The notes beneath the pieces are model-generated. The model was not told where the DNA came from, ran no database searches, and saw nothing but the letters and a program-made list of their open reading frames with translations. Position numbers and translations under genes: made by a program. This document shows positions 52,746 through 61,780 of a stretch of 64,000 bases of DNA, piece after piece (within the stretch, counting starts at the first letter, position 1; every line of letters starts with the position of its first letter). Origin of the DNA: Methylocystis sp. (GTDB lineage: Bacteria; Pseudomonadota; Alphaproteobacteria; Rhizobiales; Beijerinckiaceae); contig JADCCX010000036.1 in NCBI GenBank assembly GCA_020252485.1, positions 85,379 to 149,378 of the forward strand. The letters are read 5' to 3'.

Positions 52746-54449
52746 ATGGTCACCTTGATCGACAACCTGAAGGGCAAGCTCGGCAAGCAGGACATCGCTC
52801 TTGCCGCCGCCGCCTCTTCCTCCCTCCCCCTTGCGGGGAGGGTGGACGGCCTTCAGGCCGGCCGGGAGGGGGGCGCGCTGCCCCTTTCGGACGCGTTGCA
52901 CGACCCCCTCCCGGCTGCTGCGCAGCCACCCTCCCCGCAAGGGGGAGGGATGGATGGCGGCGTCTCCTGCCACGCCGGCAAGGAGCAGCTGCAGGAAGCC
53001 GCGCGCGCCGCCGGCAAGAGCGAGGTCCTGGATCAATACGCGAAGGATTATCCGCTGGGTCCCCATGACCAGCCGCAGAGCATGTGCCCCGCCTTCGGCT
53101 CCCTGCGTGTTGGCCTCAGGATGAAGCGGACGGCCACGATCCTGTCAGGCTCCGCCTGCTGCGTTTACGGGCTCACCTTCACCTCGCATTTCTACGGCGC
53201 GCGCCGCACGGTGGGCTACGTGCCCTTCAATTCCGAGACGCTCGTCACCGGCAAGCTTTTCGAGGACATCCGCGACGCCGTGCATCTGATGGCGGATCCC
53301 GCGCTCTATGACGCTGTCGTCATCATCAATCTCTGCGTCCCCACCGCCTCGGGCGTGCCGCTGCGCATCCTGCCCAAGGTGATCGATGGCGTGCGCATCA
53401 TCGGCATCGACGTGCCGGGCTTCGGCGTGCCGACCCATGCGGAGGCCAAGGACGTGCTGGCCGGCGCCATGCTGGCCTATGCCCGCGCCGAGGCCGAGCA
53501 AGGCCCCGTGCAGGCGCCGCGCGCCGGCAGGAGCCAGCGCCCGACAGTCTCGCTGCTGGGCGAAATGTTCCCGGTCGATCCCGTGGGCATCGGCCAGATG
53601 CTGGAGCCGCTGGGCCTCGCCGCAGGGCCTGTCGTGCCGACGCGCGAATGGCGCGAGCTTTACGCCGCGCTCGATTGCCAGGCGGTCGCCGCGATCCACC
53701 CGTTCTATACGGCCTCGATCCGCGAGTTCGAGACGGCGGGACGTCCCATCGTCGGCTCCGCCCCCGTTGGCCATGACGGCACGGATGCCTGGCTCTCCGC
53801 CATCGGTGAGGCCTGCTCGGTGCCCGCCGCGCTGGTCTCAGCTGCGAAGGACAAGTTCCTGCCCGCGATCCGGGGCGCATTGGCCGCCAAACCGATCAGC
53901 GGCAAAATCACCGTATCGGGCTATGAAGGCTCCGAATTGCTGGTGGCGCGCCTGCTGATCGAAAGCGGCGCGGATGTGAAATACGTCGGCTCCGCCTGCC
54001 CCAAGACGCGCTGGTCGGAGGCCGATCTCGCCTGGCTCGAGAACCGCGGCGTCGAGGTGCAGTTCCGCGCTTCGCTTGAGCAGGATCTCCGTGCGGTTGA
54101 TCGTTACCAGCCCGGTCTCGCCATTGGCACCACGCCGGTCGTCCAGCACGCCAAGGAGCGGGCGACGCCCTCGCTCTATTTCACCAACCTCATCTCGGCG
54201 CGGCCGCTGATGGGTGTGGCGGGCGCGGGTTCGCTCGCCACCGTGGTCAACGCCGCCATGGCCAACAAGGCGCGCTTCGATGTGATGAAGGATTTCTTCG
54301 AGGGCGTCGGCGAAGGCGAGAATGCCGGCATCTGGCAGGATACGCCGCGTGATCGCCCCGAGTTCAAGAAGAAGCAGCTCGCCAAGCTCGCCGCCATGCA
54401 GGCCGCGCTGAACAATTCCCTCGAAAAGCCGATCGGGGAGACCGTCTGA
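52746..54449 (+). CDS. bchY: Chlorophyllide reductase subunit Y, with an in-frame palindromic insertion
   Basis: 567 residues from the ATG at 52746 (a GTG at 52728, overlapping the bchX stop, is also possible). BchY pairs with BchZ to form the NifDK-like catalytic component of chlorophyllide reductase. Conserved parts begin at about residue 75: [60 protein letters not shown] and [20 protein letters not shown], including the Fe-S cysteines. Residues about 26-69 are encoded by a palindromic repeat and have no counterpart in other BchY proteins that I can recall. They are low-complexity (Pro, Gly, Ala, Leu). The insertion keeps the frame and lies before the conserved core, so activity is probably retained. 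Confidence 0.95.
   Translation: MVTLIDNLKGKLGKQDIALAAAASSSLPLAGRVDGLQAGREGGALPLSDALHDPLPAAAQPPSPQGGGMDGGVSCHAGKEQLQEAARAAGKSEVLDQYAKDYPLGPHDQPQSMCPAFGSLRVGLRMKRTATILSGSACCVYGLTFTSHFYGARRTVGYVPFNSETLVTGKLFEDIRDAVHLMADPALYDAVVIINLCVPTASGVPLRILPKVIDGVRIIGIDVPGFGVPTHAEAKDVLAGAMLAYARAEAEQGPVQAPRAGRSQRPTVSLLGEMFPVDPVGIGQMLEPLGLAAGPVVPTREWRELYAALDCQAVAAIHPFYTASIREFETAGRPIVGSAPVGHDGTDAWLSAIGEACSVPAALVSAAKDKFLPAIRGALAAKPISGKITVSGYEGSELLVARLLIESGADVKYVGSACPKTRWSEADLAWLENRGVEVQFRASLEQDLRAVDRYQPGLAIGTTPVVQHAKERATPSLYFTNLISARPLMGVAGAGSLATVVNAAMANKARFDVMKDFFEGVGEGENAGIWQDTPRDRPEFKKKQLAKLAAMQAALNNSLEKPIGETV
52821..52950. repeat. Palindromic repeat embedded in the bchY coding sequence
   Basis: A 130-bp element with perfect 25-bp inverted arms: the left begins TCCCTCCCCCTTGCGGGGAG, and the right is its exact reverse complement at 52926-52950. 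An inner GGCCGGGAGGGGG/CCCCCTCCCGG pair is also present. Its plan (arm with CCCCTTGCGGG, inner palindrome, returning arm) matches the intergenic element at 883-1017. The length is not a multiple of three, so the frame of the gene also depends on flanking changes. Confidence 0.9.
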
Positions 54450-55900
54450 TGCTGGTTCTCGATCACGACAGGGCAGGCGGATACTGGGGTGCGGCCTACG
54501 TCTTCACGGCGGTCAAGGGCCTGCAGGTCATCATCGACGGCCCGGTGGGCTGCGAGAATCTCCCCGTGACCTCGGTGCTGCACTACACCGATGCGCTGCC
54601 GCCGCATGAGCTGCCCATCGTCGTGACGGGTCTTGCCGAGGAGGAGCTCGGCCAGAAGGGCACCGAAGGCGCCATGAAGCGGGCCCACAAGACGCTCGAT
54701 CCCGCGCTGCCTTCGGTGGTCGTCACCGGCTCGATTGCGGAGATGATCGGCGGCGGCGTGACGCCCGAAGGCACCAATATCCTGCGCTTCCTGCCGCGCA
54801 CCATCGACGAGGACCAGTGGCAATCCGCCAACCGTGCGATGGCCTGGCTGTGGAAGCAGTTCGGCCCGAAGCGGACGCCCGCGCTCAAGGCCCGCAAGGA
54901 AGGCGCAAAGCCCAAGGTCAACATCATCGGGCCGATCTACGGCACCTTCAACACCTGGTCCGATCTGGCGGAAATCCGCCGCCTGATCGAGGGCATCGGC
55001 GCGGAAGTGAACCTGAGCTTCCCACTCGGCACGCATCTCGCCGATATCGTCAGGCTCGGCGACGCCGAGGTGAATGTCTGCATGTACCGCGAGTACGGCC
55101 GCGCGCTCTGCGAGGCGCTGGAGCGGCCCTATCTGCAGGCGCCCATCGGGCTGCATTCGACAACGGCCTTCCTGCGCAAGCTCGGCGAATTGCTGGGCCT
55201 CGATCCCGAGCCCTTCATCGCCCGCGAGAAGCACACGACGATCAAGCCGCTGTGGGATCTCTGGCGCTCGGTGACGCAGGATTTCTTTGCGACCGCCTCC
55301 TTCGGCGTGGTCGCCAACGAGACCTATGCGCGGGGTCTTCGCCTCTTCCTCGAGGATGAGATGGGCCTGCCCTGCAACTTCGCCATCGCGCGCAAGCCCG
55401 GCGAGAAGACCCTGAACGACGATGTCCGCAAGCTCGTGCAGACGAAGACGCCGCTGGTGCTCTTCGGCTCCTACAACGAGCGCATGTATATGGCCGAGAC
55501 GGGTGCGCGGGCGATGTACATCCCCGCCTCCTTCCCCGGCGCGATCATCCGCCGCCACACCGGCACGCCTTTCATGGGCTACGCCGGCGCCGTCTATGTC
55601 GTGCAGGAAGTCTGCAACGCGCTGTTCGACGCGCTCTTCAACATCCTGCCGCTGGCGACGCAGATGGATGCCATCGATCCGACGCCGGCCCGTCTCCACG
55701 AAGAGCTGCCGTGGAGTGAGGAGGCGAAGGCCATGCTCGACCGGGTGGTCGAGAGTCATCCCGTCCTCGTGCGCATCTCGGCGGCCAAGCGCCTGCGCGA
55801 TGCGGCCGAGAAGGATGCGCGCGCCGGCGGTACCGGCGAAGTTTCCATATCAAGCGTGTCGCGGGCGCAAGGCGCCATCGGCGCGAACGGGGGAGGCTGA
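54449..55900 (+). CDS. bchZ: Chlorophyllide reductase subunit Z
   Basis: A 483-residue NifK-like subunit. [40 protein letters not shown] (cluster Cys), [40 protein letters not shown] and [20 protein letters not shown] are conserved. It completes BchXYZ, which converts chlorophyllide a to the 3-vinyl bacteriochlorophyllide form. The ATG overlaps the bchY stop (TGATG). The C-terminal 30 residues are Ala/Gly-rich. In Rhodobacter the puf promoter region lies inside bchZ, and that may also hold here. Confidence 0.97.
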   Translation: MLVLDHDRAGGYWGAAYVFTAVKGLQVIIDGPVGCENLPVTSVLHYTDALPPHELPIVVTGLAEEELGQKGTEGAMKRAHKTLDPALPSVVVTGSIAEMIGGGVTPEGTNILRFLPRTIDEDQWQSANRAMAWLWKQFGPKRTPALKARKEGAKPKVNIIGPIYGTFNTWSDLAEIRRLIEGIGAEVNLSFPLGTHLADIVRLGDAEVNVCMYREYGRALCEALERPYLQAPIGLHSTTAFLRKLGELLGLDPEPFIAREKHTTIKPLWDLWRSVTQDFFATASFGVVANETYARGLRLFLEDEMGLPCNFAIARKPGEKTLNDDVRKLVQTKTPLVLFGSYNERMYMAETGARAMYIPASFPGAIIRRHTGTPFMGYAGAVYVVQEVCNALFDALFNILPLATQMDAIDPTPARLHEELPWSEEAKAMLDRVVESHPVLVRISAAKRLRDAAEKDARAGGTGEVSISSVSRAQGAIGANGGG

Positions 55901-55951
55901 CGCCATGCGCCCGATGCCCCTGACACAGAATGGCCAAGAGGGAGACCGTTG

Positions 55952-56242
55952 ATGACCTATGCCGATATGCAGAGTTCCAAGCCGATGGCGCGGCAGCTTG
56001 CCGAGTCCGGGCGTCCCGTGAGGCAGGGGCGGCGGCTGGCGCATCGCCGCAGCCTTGAGCGCGTCGAGGTGCGAATCCTCGTGGCGCTCACCTATCCGCT
56101 TTTCCTGGCCGTCGCGGTTCTGTCGCGGCTGGGGCTGCGCCGCTCCGGTTTCGAAGCGGTGGTTTCCACCAGGTCCAACTCCGTCTTCGCGGAAGCGCGC
56201 GAGACGGCGGAAGCCACGATACCTTCCGCATTCCTGGGGTGA
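55952..56242 (+). CDS. pufQ: PufQ-like protein
   Basis: A 96-residue protein between bchZ and pufB, exactly where pufQ lies in purple bacteria. The N-terminus is basic (GRPVRQGRRLAHRRSLERVE), followed by one membrane helix (VRILVALTYPLFLAVAVLSR) and a C-terminal FAEARETAEATIPSAFLG that resembles the FARAWREAGEITPxIF end of PufQ. Sequence similarity is weak apart from that motif. PufQ influences bacteriochlorophyll precursor flow and antenna assembly. GAGGGAG lies about 10 bases before the ATG. Confidence 0.7.
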   Translation: MTYADMQSSKPMARQLAESGRPVRQGRRLAHRRSLERVEVRILVALTYPLFLAVAVLSRLGLRRSGFEAVVSTRSNSVFAEARETAEATIPSAFLG

Positions 56243-56395
56243 ATGCGGCTCTCGGGGGAGAGAATTCCATGACGTTCCGCGAGGGGCGCCATGGAGCAGT
56301 CGGAGGCGGATCTTCGGACCCGCAAACGGCGATCCCCGCCGCGCGGGATGGGCGCGGTAACGGCTTTCGGGCCGAGTATGAAGGAGTGTCAGGTC

Positions 56396-56542
56396 ATGGC
56401 TGACCATAAAGAGTCCCTCACGGGACTGACGGATGCGGAGGCGCAGGAATTCCATAAGTTCATGGTTCAGGGGACCTTGGGATTTGGTGCGGTGTCGCTG
56501 TTTGCTCACATCCTGATTTGGATGTGGCGCCCCTGGTTTTGA
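56396..56542 (+). CDS. pufB: Light-harvesting complex 1 beta polypeptide
   Basis: A 48-residue antenna polypeptide. [20 protein letters not shown] is the typical cytoplasmic segment, and [19 protein letters not shown] the membrane helix, with His38 as the bacteriochlorophyll ligand and the WRPWF ending. A GGAGTGTCAGGTC stretch precedes the ATG. It is co-transcribed with pufA. Confidence 0.97.
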   Translation: MADHKESLTGLTDAEAQEFHKFMVQGTLGFGAVSLFAHILIWMWRPWF

Positions 56543-56572
56543 TGAAGAGCCCCACACAAAGGAGAACATGAC

Positions 56573-56734
56573 ATGTGGAGAATCTGGCTGATATTTGATC
56601 CGCGCCGTGCGCTGATCGGCGTGCTGACCTTCTGCTTCGCGATGGTGTTGTTGAACCACTTCATCCAGCTGAGCACGCCACGCTACGGCAGCTGGCTCAA
56701 TGCGCCGCTGGCCGTCAAAGCGGCCCAGAAATAG
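56573..56734 (+). CDS. pufA: Light-harvesting complex 1 alpha polypeptide
   Basis: A 53-residue antenna polypeptide starting MWRIWLIFDPRRALIGVLTF. The membrane helix CFAMVLLNHFIQLSTPRYGS carries the liganding His29, and the C-terminus SWLNAPLAVKAAQK is periplasmic. A strong AAAGGAGAAC ribosome-binding site precedes the ATG. It starts 30 bases after pufB. A stable hairpin follows before pufL. Confidence 0.96.
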   Translation: MWRIWLIFDPRRALIGVLTFCFAMVLLNHFIQLSTPRYGSWLNAPLAVKAAQK

Positions 56735-56749
56735 CGTCGTGACCACCAT

Positions 56750-56798
56750 CGGGGCGGACGATTGCACCACTGCTGTGATGCTTATATCGCCCGCCTCG
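56750..56798 (+). other. Intercistronic hairpin between pufA and pufL
   Basis: The arm CGGGGCGGACGAT (56750-56762) pairs with ATCGCCCGCCTCG (56786-56798), with one G-U pair and one mismatch, around a 23-base loop. In Rhodobacter a hairpin at this place protects the 3' end of the short pufBA mRNA, producing excess LH1 over reaction centre. The same role is inferred here. Confidence 0.8.
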
Positions 56799-56852
56799 TT
56801 TCCCCCTGACTATTCGATCAACCGAAGTGGAAGCCGCACGGAGGCCTAAACC

Positions 56853-57680
56853 ATGGCAATGTTGAGCTTTGAAAAAAAATACAGGATCCGAGGCGGAACC
56901 TTGATCGGCGGTGATCTGTTCGATTTCTGGGTTGGTCCGTTCTACGTCGGCTTCTTTGGTGTTCTGTCCGTCTTTTTCATATTCCTGGGAGTTGGGCTCA
57001 TCCTGTTTGGAGCTTCTCTGGGGGATACCTGGAACCCGTTGCGGATCAGCATCAATCCGCCGGATCTGAAATATGGTCTTTCCTTTGCGCCGCTCCAGGA
57101 GGGCGGGCTCTGGCAAGTCATCACGATCTGCGCCATCGGCGCCTTTTCTTCCTGGGCGCTGCGCGAGGCTGAAATCTGCCGCAAGCTGGGCATGGGGTAC
57201 CATGTGCCCTGGGCGTTCGGCACGGCGGTTTTCGCCTATGTCACGCTGGTGGTGATCCGGCCGGTTCTCATGGGCGCCTGGGGACATGGCTTCCCCTATG
57301 GAATATTCACGCACCTCGATTGGATGTCCACGACGGGCTACACTTACGGCAACTTCATGTACAATCCCGTGCATATGGTCGCGGTAACGTTTTTCTTCAC
57401 AACAACGCTTGCCCTGGCCTTGCACGGCGGACTGGTTCTTTCATCGATAGCCCAGGCAAGGGGCGAACCCGTCAAAACGCCAGAGCATGAGAACGCCTAT
57501 TTCCGCGATCTCATCGGCTATTCGATCGGCACGCTGGGCATTCATCGCCTCGGCCTGTTCCTCGCCCTTTCCGCCGGGTTCTGGAGCGCGGTCTGCATCG
57601 TGATCAGCGGCCCGCTCTGGGAAGGCGCTTGGGCTGACTGGTGGAACTGGTGGCTGAACGCATCATTCTGGGCGAAGTAA
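56853..57680 (+). CDS. pufL: Photosynthetic reaction centre L subunit
   Basis: A 275-residue protein with five membrane helices. [60 protein letters not shown] (special-pair region), [20 protein letters not shown] with the following LHGGLVLSS (special-pair and iron histidines) and [18 protein letters not shown] are canonical. It binds the primary donor, accessory bacteriochlorophyll, bacteriopheophytin and QA/QB with PufM. The ATG lies 118 bases after pufA. Confidence 0.98.
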   Translation: MAMLSFEKKYRIRGGTLIGGDLFDFWVGPFYVGFFGVLSVFFIFLGVGLILFGASLGDTWNPLRISINPPDLKYGLSFAPLQEGGLWQVITICAIGAFSSWALREAEICRKLGMGYHVPWAFGTAVFAYVTLVVIRPVLMGAWGHGFPYGIFTHLDWMSTTGYTYGNFMYNPVHMVAVTFFFTTTLALALHGGLVLSSIAQARGEPVKTPEHENAYFRDLIGYSIGTLGIHRLGLFLALSAGFWSAVCIVISGPLWEGAWADWWNWWLNASFWAK

Positions 57681-57690
57681 GGAGGCGATC

Positions 57691-58623
57691 ATGGCATTTG
57701 GTCTCGAATATCAAAACATCTTCACCCGGGTTCAGATCCACGGACCTGACGACATGGGTCCCAAGCGGGACGAATCCGGGATTTATGGGCGCGGCAAGCC
57801 GTCCCATAACTATTGGCTGGGCAAGATCGGCGACGCGCAGATTGGCCCCTTCTATCTCGGGGTGTGGGGCCTTCTGTCCCTCGCCTGCGGGTTCATTGCC
57901 TTCAACCTGATCGGCATAAACTTCTGGATGCAGGTGAACTGGGATCCCGTGCAGTTCGTCCGCAGGCTCTTCTGGCTGTCGCTGGACCCGCCGGATGCAA
58001 AGTACGGTCTTGGCTTTCCGCCGCTTGCGGAAGGCGGCTGGTACATGATCGCCAGCTTCTTCTTCGGCGCCTCGGTTCTCCTCTGGTGGGCCCGGACCTA
58101 CAGCCGGGCGCGGGCGCTCGGCATGGGCACGCATGTCGCCTGGGCGTTCCTCGCGGCGATCTGGCTGATGTTCGTGCTGAACTTCTTCCGCCCGCTCCTG
58201 ATGGGAAACTGGAGCGAGATGGTTCCCTACGGGATCTTTTCGCACCTCGACTGGACGAGCAATTTTTCACTGAGGTACGGGAACCTGTTCTACAATCCCT
58301 TCCACGCTTTTTCGATCGTGTTCCTCTATGGCTCGGTCCTGCTGTTCGCCATGCACGCCGGCACGATCCTGGCCGTCAGCCGCTATGGCGGCGAGCGCGA
58401 GATCGAGCAGATCGTGGATCGCGGCACGGCCTCGGAGCGTGCAGCGCTCTTCTGGAGGTGGACCATGGGCTTCAACGCCTCCATGGAATCCATTCACCGC
58501 TGGGCCTGGTGGTTCGCGATACTGACTCCGCTGACGGGCGGCATCGCCATCCTGCTCACCGGCACCGTGGTCGATAATTGGTATTCCTGGGCGCAGCTTC
58601 GCGGTTATGCTCCGCCGAACTGA
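57691..58623 (+). CDS. pufM: Photosynthetic reaction centre M subunit
   Basis: A 310-residue partner of Puf[79 protein letters not shown] (iron-ligand Glu region) and [20 protein letters not shown] are conserved. It is type II quinone-reducing. It starts 10 bases after pufL with AAGGAGG upstream. The operon ends here; no pufC follows, so the electron donor to the special pair must come from another locus, a soluble cytochrome or a distant pufC. Confidence 0.98.
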   Translation: MAFGLEYQNIFTRVQIHGPDDMGPKRDESGIYGRGKPSHNYWLGKIGDAQIGPFYLGVWGLLSLACGFIAFNLIGINFWMQVNWDPVQFVRRLFWLSLDPPDAKYGLGFPPLAEGGWYMIASFFFGASVLLWWARTYSRARALGMGTHVAWAFLAAIWLMFVLNFFRPLLMGNWSEMVPYGIFSHLDWTSNFSLRYGNLFYNPFHAFSIVFLYGSVLLFAMHAGTILAVSRYGGEREIEQIVDRGTASERAALFWRWTMGFNASMESIHRWAWWFAILTPLTGGIAILLTGTVVDNWYSWAQLRGYAPPN

Positions 58624-58647
58624 TCGCGCGACTCTCCAACGGAATGC

Positions 58648-58675
58648 AAAACGGCGGGTCTCGGCCCGCCGTTTT
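58648..58675. terminator. Bidirectional terminator between pufM and proC
   Basis: AAAACGGCGGG (58648-58658), loop TCTCGG and CCCGCCGTTTT (58665-58675). The stem is flanked by A and T runs, so it can end both the puf transcript and the convergent proC transcript. Confidence 0.9.
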
Positions 58676-58709
58676 CTGTTTGCCTATGCCGTGCGGAAGC
58701 GGGGGCCGT

Positions 58710-59525
58710 TCAGCCGGAAAGCTCACCCGCCCGCCGCTTGGCCGCAGCCACCGCGCGCACCATCAGGGGCGTCAAGCCGTCCTCCGCCATCAGCACGTCC
58801 AGCGCCGCAGCCGTTGTGCCGCCGGGGGATGTGACGTTCTGGCGCAGCACGGCGGCGGAGGTGCTGGTTTCACGGAAAAGCAATTCGCCCGCGCCCTCGA
58901 CCGTGGCGCGAGCGAGGCGCAAGGCGAGATCCGGCGGCAGGCCGGCCTGCTCGCCCGCTGCCGCCATGGCCTCCACGAGATGGAAGACATAGGCGGGGCC
59001 CGAACCCGAGACGGCGGTCACCGCATCGATCAGCGCTTCGCTCTCCACCCATTCGACGCGGCCGATTGAGGCCAGAAGGCCCGTCGCGAAGGCCTTCTGC
59101 GCGGCCGTTACCTCCGGCGATGCCGCGCAGCCGGTGATGCCGCGGCCAACAGCCGCCGGCGTGTTCGGCATAGCCCTGACAATGGCGCGGGCGGCGGGAG
59201 CGCGCTCACGCAGGTTTGCGATGGTCTTGCCGGCCAGCACAGAAATCAGCAGAGTCTTTTCGCTCGCGACCCTGTCCAGAAGCGGTGCGGCGGCGTCGAG
59301 GTTCTGCGGCTTGATGGCCAGCACGATCACGTCAACGGGCCCGATCTCATCGACCGGAGGCGAAAGCCGGAGGCCGTCGAGCGCCAGGTCCCTGATCCGC
59401 TGCGAGGGATAAGGGTCGATGACGGCGATGTCCGCCGTGGCCAATCCCTGACGGAGCCAGCCTTCCAGCATGGCGCCGCCCATCTGGCCGGCTCCGATCA
59501 ACAGCAGGTTCGTTTTCTTCGTCAT
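58710..59525 (-). CDS. proC: Pyrroline-5-carboxylate reductase
   Basis: A 271-residue NADPH-dependent enzyme for the last step of proline synthesis. The Rossmann motif LLIGAGQMGGAMLEGWLRQG is at the N-terminus, MPNTPAAVGRGITG follows, and the P5CR signature SGSGPAYVFHLVEAMAAAGE with TVEGAGELLF is in the C-terminal half. The ATG at 59525 gives the family length. YbjN lies 65 bases upstream on the same strand; the two may be cotranscribed. Confidence 0.95.
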   Translation of the reverse strand: MTKKTNLLLIGAGQMGGAMLEGWLRQGLATADIAVIDPYPSQRIRDLALDGLRLSPPVDEIGPVDVIVLAIKPQNLDAAAPLLDRVASEKTLLISVLAGKTIANLRERAPAARAIVRAMPNTPAAVGRGITGCAASPEVTAAQKAFATGLLASIGRVEWVESEALIDAVTAVSGSGPAYVFHLVEAMAAAGEQAGLPPDLALRLARATVEGAGELLFRETSTSAAVLRQNVTSPGGTTAAALDVLMAEDGLTPLMVRAVAAAKRRAGELSG

Positions 59526-59590
59526 CAACGGTCCATCGCGACATGCTCTCTCACGCAGGATGAGGCGCTGGCGAATCGGCCTTGCGCGGC

Positions 59591-60112
59591 TCAGGCTTCG
59601 CCCACGGTTTCGAACATGATTGCGTTCAGGGCCTCTTCCGCCTTCTTGCCGGCCCAGACCACGAACTGGAAGCCCTGGTAATGCTTCTCGCAGGCCTCCG
59701 TCGCGGCCTTCATCAGGGCTTCGCATTGGCGGACGCTCGGCTCCATGCCGCCCGAAAGGACGAGCGCGTGGCGGAACATGATGACGTCTTCCTTCGACCA
59801 GATGTCGAAATGGCCGATCCACAGCTGCTCGTTGATGGCCGCGACCAGTTTCAGCATCTCGCTCTTGCGGCGCTCCGGCACCTTGAGATCGAAGGCGCAG
59901 GCGAGATGCAGCGCCTCCAGATCCTCGAGCCAGGTGAAGGCGATGTGATATTCGCTCCATGTGCCCTTGATGGAGATGCAGATCTCGTCGTCCTCATCCC
60001 GTTCGAAGGACCATTCGTTGAGGGCGGCCAGGCGCTCGATTGTGTCAACCGGATGCTCAAGGCGCTCTTCGGCCGGATCGTTGAGTGGAATCATGGTCTC
60101 GGTACGGCTCAT
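59591..60112 (-). CDS. YbjN domain-containing protein
   Basis: A 173-residue cytoplasmic protein. NEWSFERDEDDEICISIKGT, YHIAFTWLEDLEALHLACAF, LKLVAAINEQLWIGHFDIWS and VMFRHALVLSGGM-like residues (IMFRHALVLSGGMEPS) match the YbjN family, which is implicated in stress and motility regulation in enterobacteria but has no defined reaction. The start at 60112 is the first sensible Met. It precedes proC, a conserved pair in alphaproteobacteria. Confidence 0.88.
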   Translation of the reverse strand: MSRTETMIPLNDPAEERLEHPVDTIERLAALNEWSFERDEDDEICISIKGTWSEYHIAFTWLEDLEALHLACAFDLKVPERRKSEMLKLVAAINEQLWIGHFDIWSKEDVIMFRHALVLSGGMEPSVRQCEALMKAATEACEKHYQGFQFVVWAGKKAEEALNAIMFETVGEA

Positions 60113-60406
60113 TCTTGGCCCCCATTGCTGGCGGGCAGCTGATGGTCCCGCCGTCGCTGAAAACGCGATACGCCTCGACACTCATCCGATGCTCCCCGGG
60201 AATGGTTAATGCAGCCTTAACCTGCTGGCGAATCACCTGATCAGCCAGACGTAACACGGGGGAATCAGGGAATGCACGCGACAGCTGAGACCTTGAGCGA
60301 ACCTTGAGGATTCGGGGGGCCCCCACAACGATTCGTCTGCGCTGTTCACAGATTCGGCAGCTGCTCGATCGGGCCGACTTTCGGGAGCACGTCGGCTGGC
60401 GCCCTG
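60113..60406. other. Intergenic region upstream of the YbjN gene
   Basis: About 290 bases with no convincing coding potential. Readings across it are shifted extensions of the YbjN gene or low-complexity. A direct run GACCTTGAGCGAACCTTGAG (about 60289-60308) is the only local repeat seen. Confidence 0.5.
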
Positions 60407-60562
60407 TTATTCGGCGGCCCTGCTGTCCGCCTTAACATTCTCCCGCTGGGTGCGGGCGATTTCCAGCTTTTTCAGCTCCCAGAGCTGATACCACCCCAGG
60501 ACGCCGACAACGACGAAGAAGCTGAGGAGCTTCAGGATCGAGAAAAGGACATCGGATGACAT
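60407..60562 (-). CDS. Small single-pass membrane protein
   Basis: 51 residues: MSSDVLFSILKLLSFFVVVG with VLGWYQLWELKKLEIARTQR, then a charged C-terminus ending in DSRAAE. One membrane helix (about residues 6-28) is followed by a positively charged helix. The ATG lies 1 base after the ubiK-like stop, so it is translationally coupled to that gene. The codon use matches its neighbours. I do not recognise the family, but coupling and composition support a real gene. Confidence 0.65.
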   Translation of the reverse strand: MSSDVLFSILKLLSFFVVVGVLGWYQLWELKKLEIARTQRENVKADSRAAE

Positions 60563-60563
60563 G

Positions 60564-60872
60564 CTATTGGGCCTGAGGAGCCTTGGCGGCTTTCGCGGCC
60601 GGCTTGATGGCCGGGGAGGCGACAGGCGCAGCCACGGCCTCCAGCGCCGCGATCCGGGCCTTCAGCGCTTCGTTTTCCTCCCGCGCGAGCACGGCCATTT
60701 CGCGAACGGCCTCGAATTCCTCGCGGGTGACGACATCGACGTCGCGCAGCATCCGCTCGATCTGCGATTTGACGATGCTGTCAACCTCGCGGCGCACGCC
60801 CGAGGCCACGCCGGCGGCATCGGTCATCAACCGGCCGAGATCATCGAGAATGCGGGAGGAGGAGCTGCTCAT
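60564..60872 (-). CDS. ubiK: Accessory factor UbiK family protein
   Basis: A 102-residue membrane-fusogenic BMFP-type protein. SRILDDLGRLMTDAAGVASG, VRREVDSIVKSQIERMLRDV and VVTREEFEAVREMAVLAREE form the amphipathic helix followed by a coiled-coil (ENEALKARIAAL). An Ala/Pro-rich tail follows. UbiK assists ubiquinone synthesis through UbiJ and lipid droplets in E. coli; alphaproteobacterial members are annotated by similarity. It is divergent from lgt and coupled to the small membrane protein. Confidence 0.85.
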   Translation of the reverse strand: MSSSSSRILDDLGRLMTDAAGVASGVRREVDSIVKSQIERMLRDVDVVTREEFEAVREMAVLAREENEALKARIAALEAVAAPVASPAIKPAAKAAKAPQAQ

Positions 60873-60973
60873 GGTGTCATGACTTTCATTTTGATTATCG
60901 CCGCCTCCGGCTATAGCACATTCGCGGGAATACGGGGATCGCCCAAAATCGCGCAGCCTGTCGGGAGCCTGAC

Positions 60974-61780
60974 GTGAACGGCCTTGCCTTTCCCAACATC
61001 GATCCGGTCGCTTTCGCCCTCGGGCCGATCGTGATCCGCTGGTATGCGCTGGCCTATATCGCCGGCTTGTTCGGGGGGCTCCTTTACGCAAAGAGCCTCG
61101 CGGCGCGCGATAGCTTGTGGGGAGCGATCCCGCGCCCCAGCGCGGCCGATCTCGATGACCTCCTGCTTTACGCAACACTGGGCGTTATTCTTGGTGGCCG
61201 TCTCGCCTATGTCTTCTTTTACCAGCCGGGCTATTTTCTCGGCAAACCGCTGGAGATCCTCGCCATCTGGTCCGGCGGCATGTCGTTTCATGGCGGCATG
61301 GCGGGCGCGGCGCTGGCGATGGTCCTGTTCGCGCGGGCGCGGGGCCTGCCGGTGCTCTCGCTTTTCGATCTGGCGGCGACGGTGGCGCCGCTCGGCCTGA
61401 TGCTGGGGCGGATCGCCAATTTCATCAACGGGGAGCTCTGGGGGCGCGTGGCGGATGTGCCCTGGGCGGTGGTGTTTCCCCATGGCGGCCCCTTCGCCCG
61501 CCATCCCAGCCAGCTCTACGAGGCGGCGACGGAAGGCCTGCTGCTGCTGATCGTGCTGGCGGTGCTTGTCCGCCGCGTGGGCTATCATCGGCCGGGTCTG
61601 ATCACCGGCGTCTTCGGGGCGGGTTATGCTCTGGCGCGGATCGGCTGCGAATTCTTCCGCGAGCCTGATGCGCAGCTTGGCTTTCTCTTCGGCGGCTTCG
61701 CCACGATGGGCATGCTCCTCTCCCTGCCCATGCTGGCGGTCGGCCTCTGGCTCATCTGGCGCGCGCGGACAGTGGCGTGA
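60974..61780 (+). CDS. lgt: Prolipoprotein diacylglyceryl transferase
   Basis: A 268-residue inner-membrane enzyme that moves diacylglycerol from phosphatidylglycerol to the lipobox cysteine. [40 protein letters not shown] (catalytic His region), the signature [18 protein letters not shown] and [18 protein letters not shown] with FREPD are all present, with seven hydrophobic helices. The start is GTG. Its last bases overlap the next gene (GTGA). Confidence 0.97.
   Translation: MNGLAFPNIDPVAFALGPIVIRWYALAYIAGLFGGLLYAKSLAARDSLWGAIPRPSAADLDDLLLYATLGVILGGRLAYVFFYQPGYFLGKPLEILAIWSGGMSFHGGMAGAALAMVLFARARGLPVLSLFDLAATVAPLGLMLGRIANFINGELWGRVADVPWAVVFPHGGPFARHPSQLYEAATEGLLLLIVLAVLVRRVGYHRPGLITGVFGAGYALARIGCEFFREPDAQLGFLFGGFATMGMLLSLPMLAVGLWLIWRARTVA

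Noticed and set aside
56385..56410. TGTCAGGTCATGGCTGACC near the pufB start, as a PpsR site
   Set aside because: The spacer is one base too long and the second half lacks ACA; it also overlaps the start codon.
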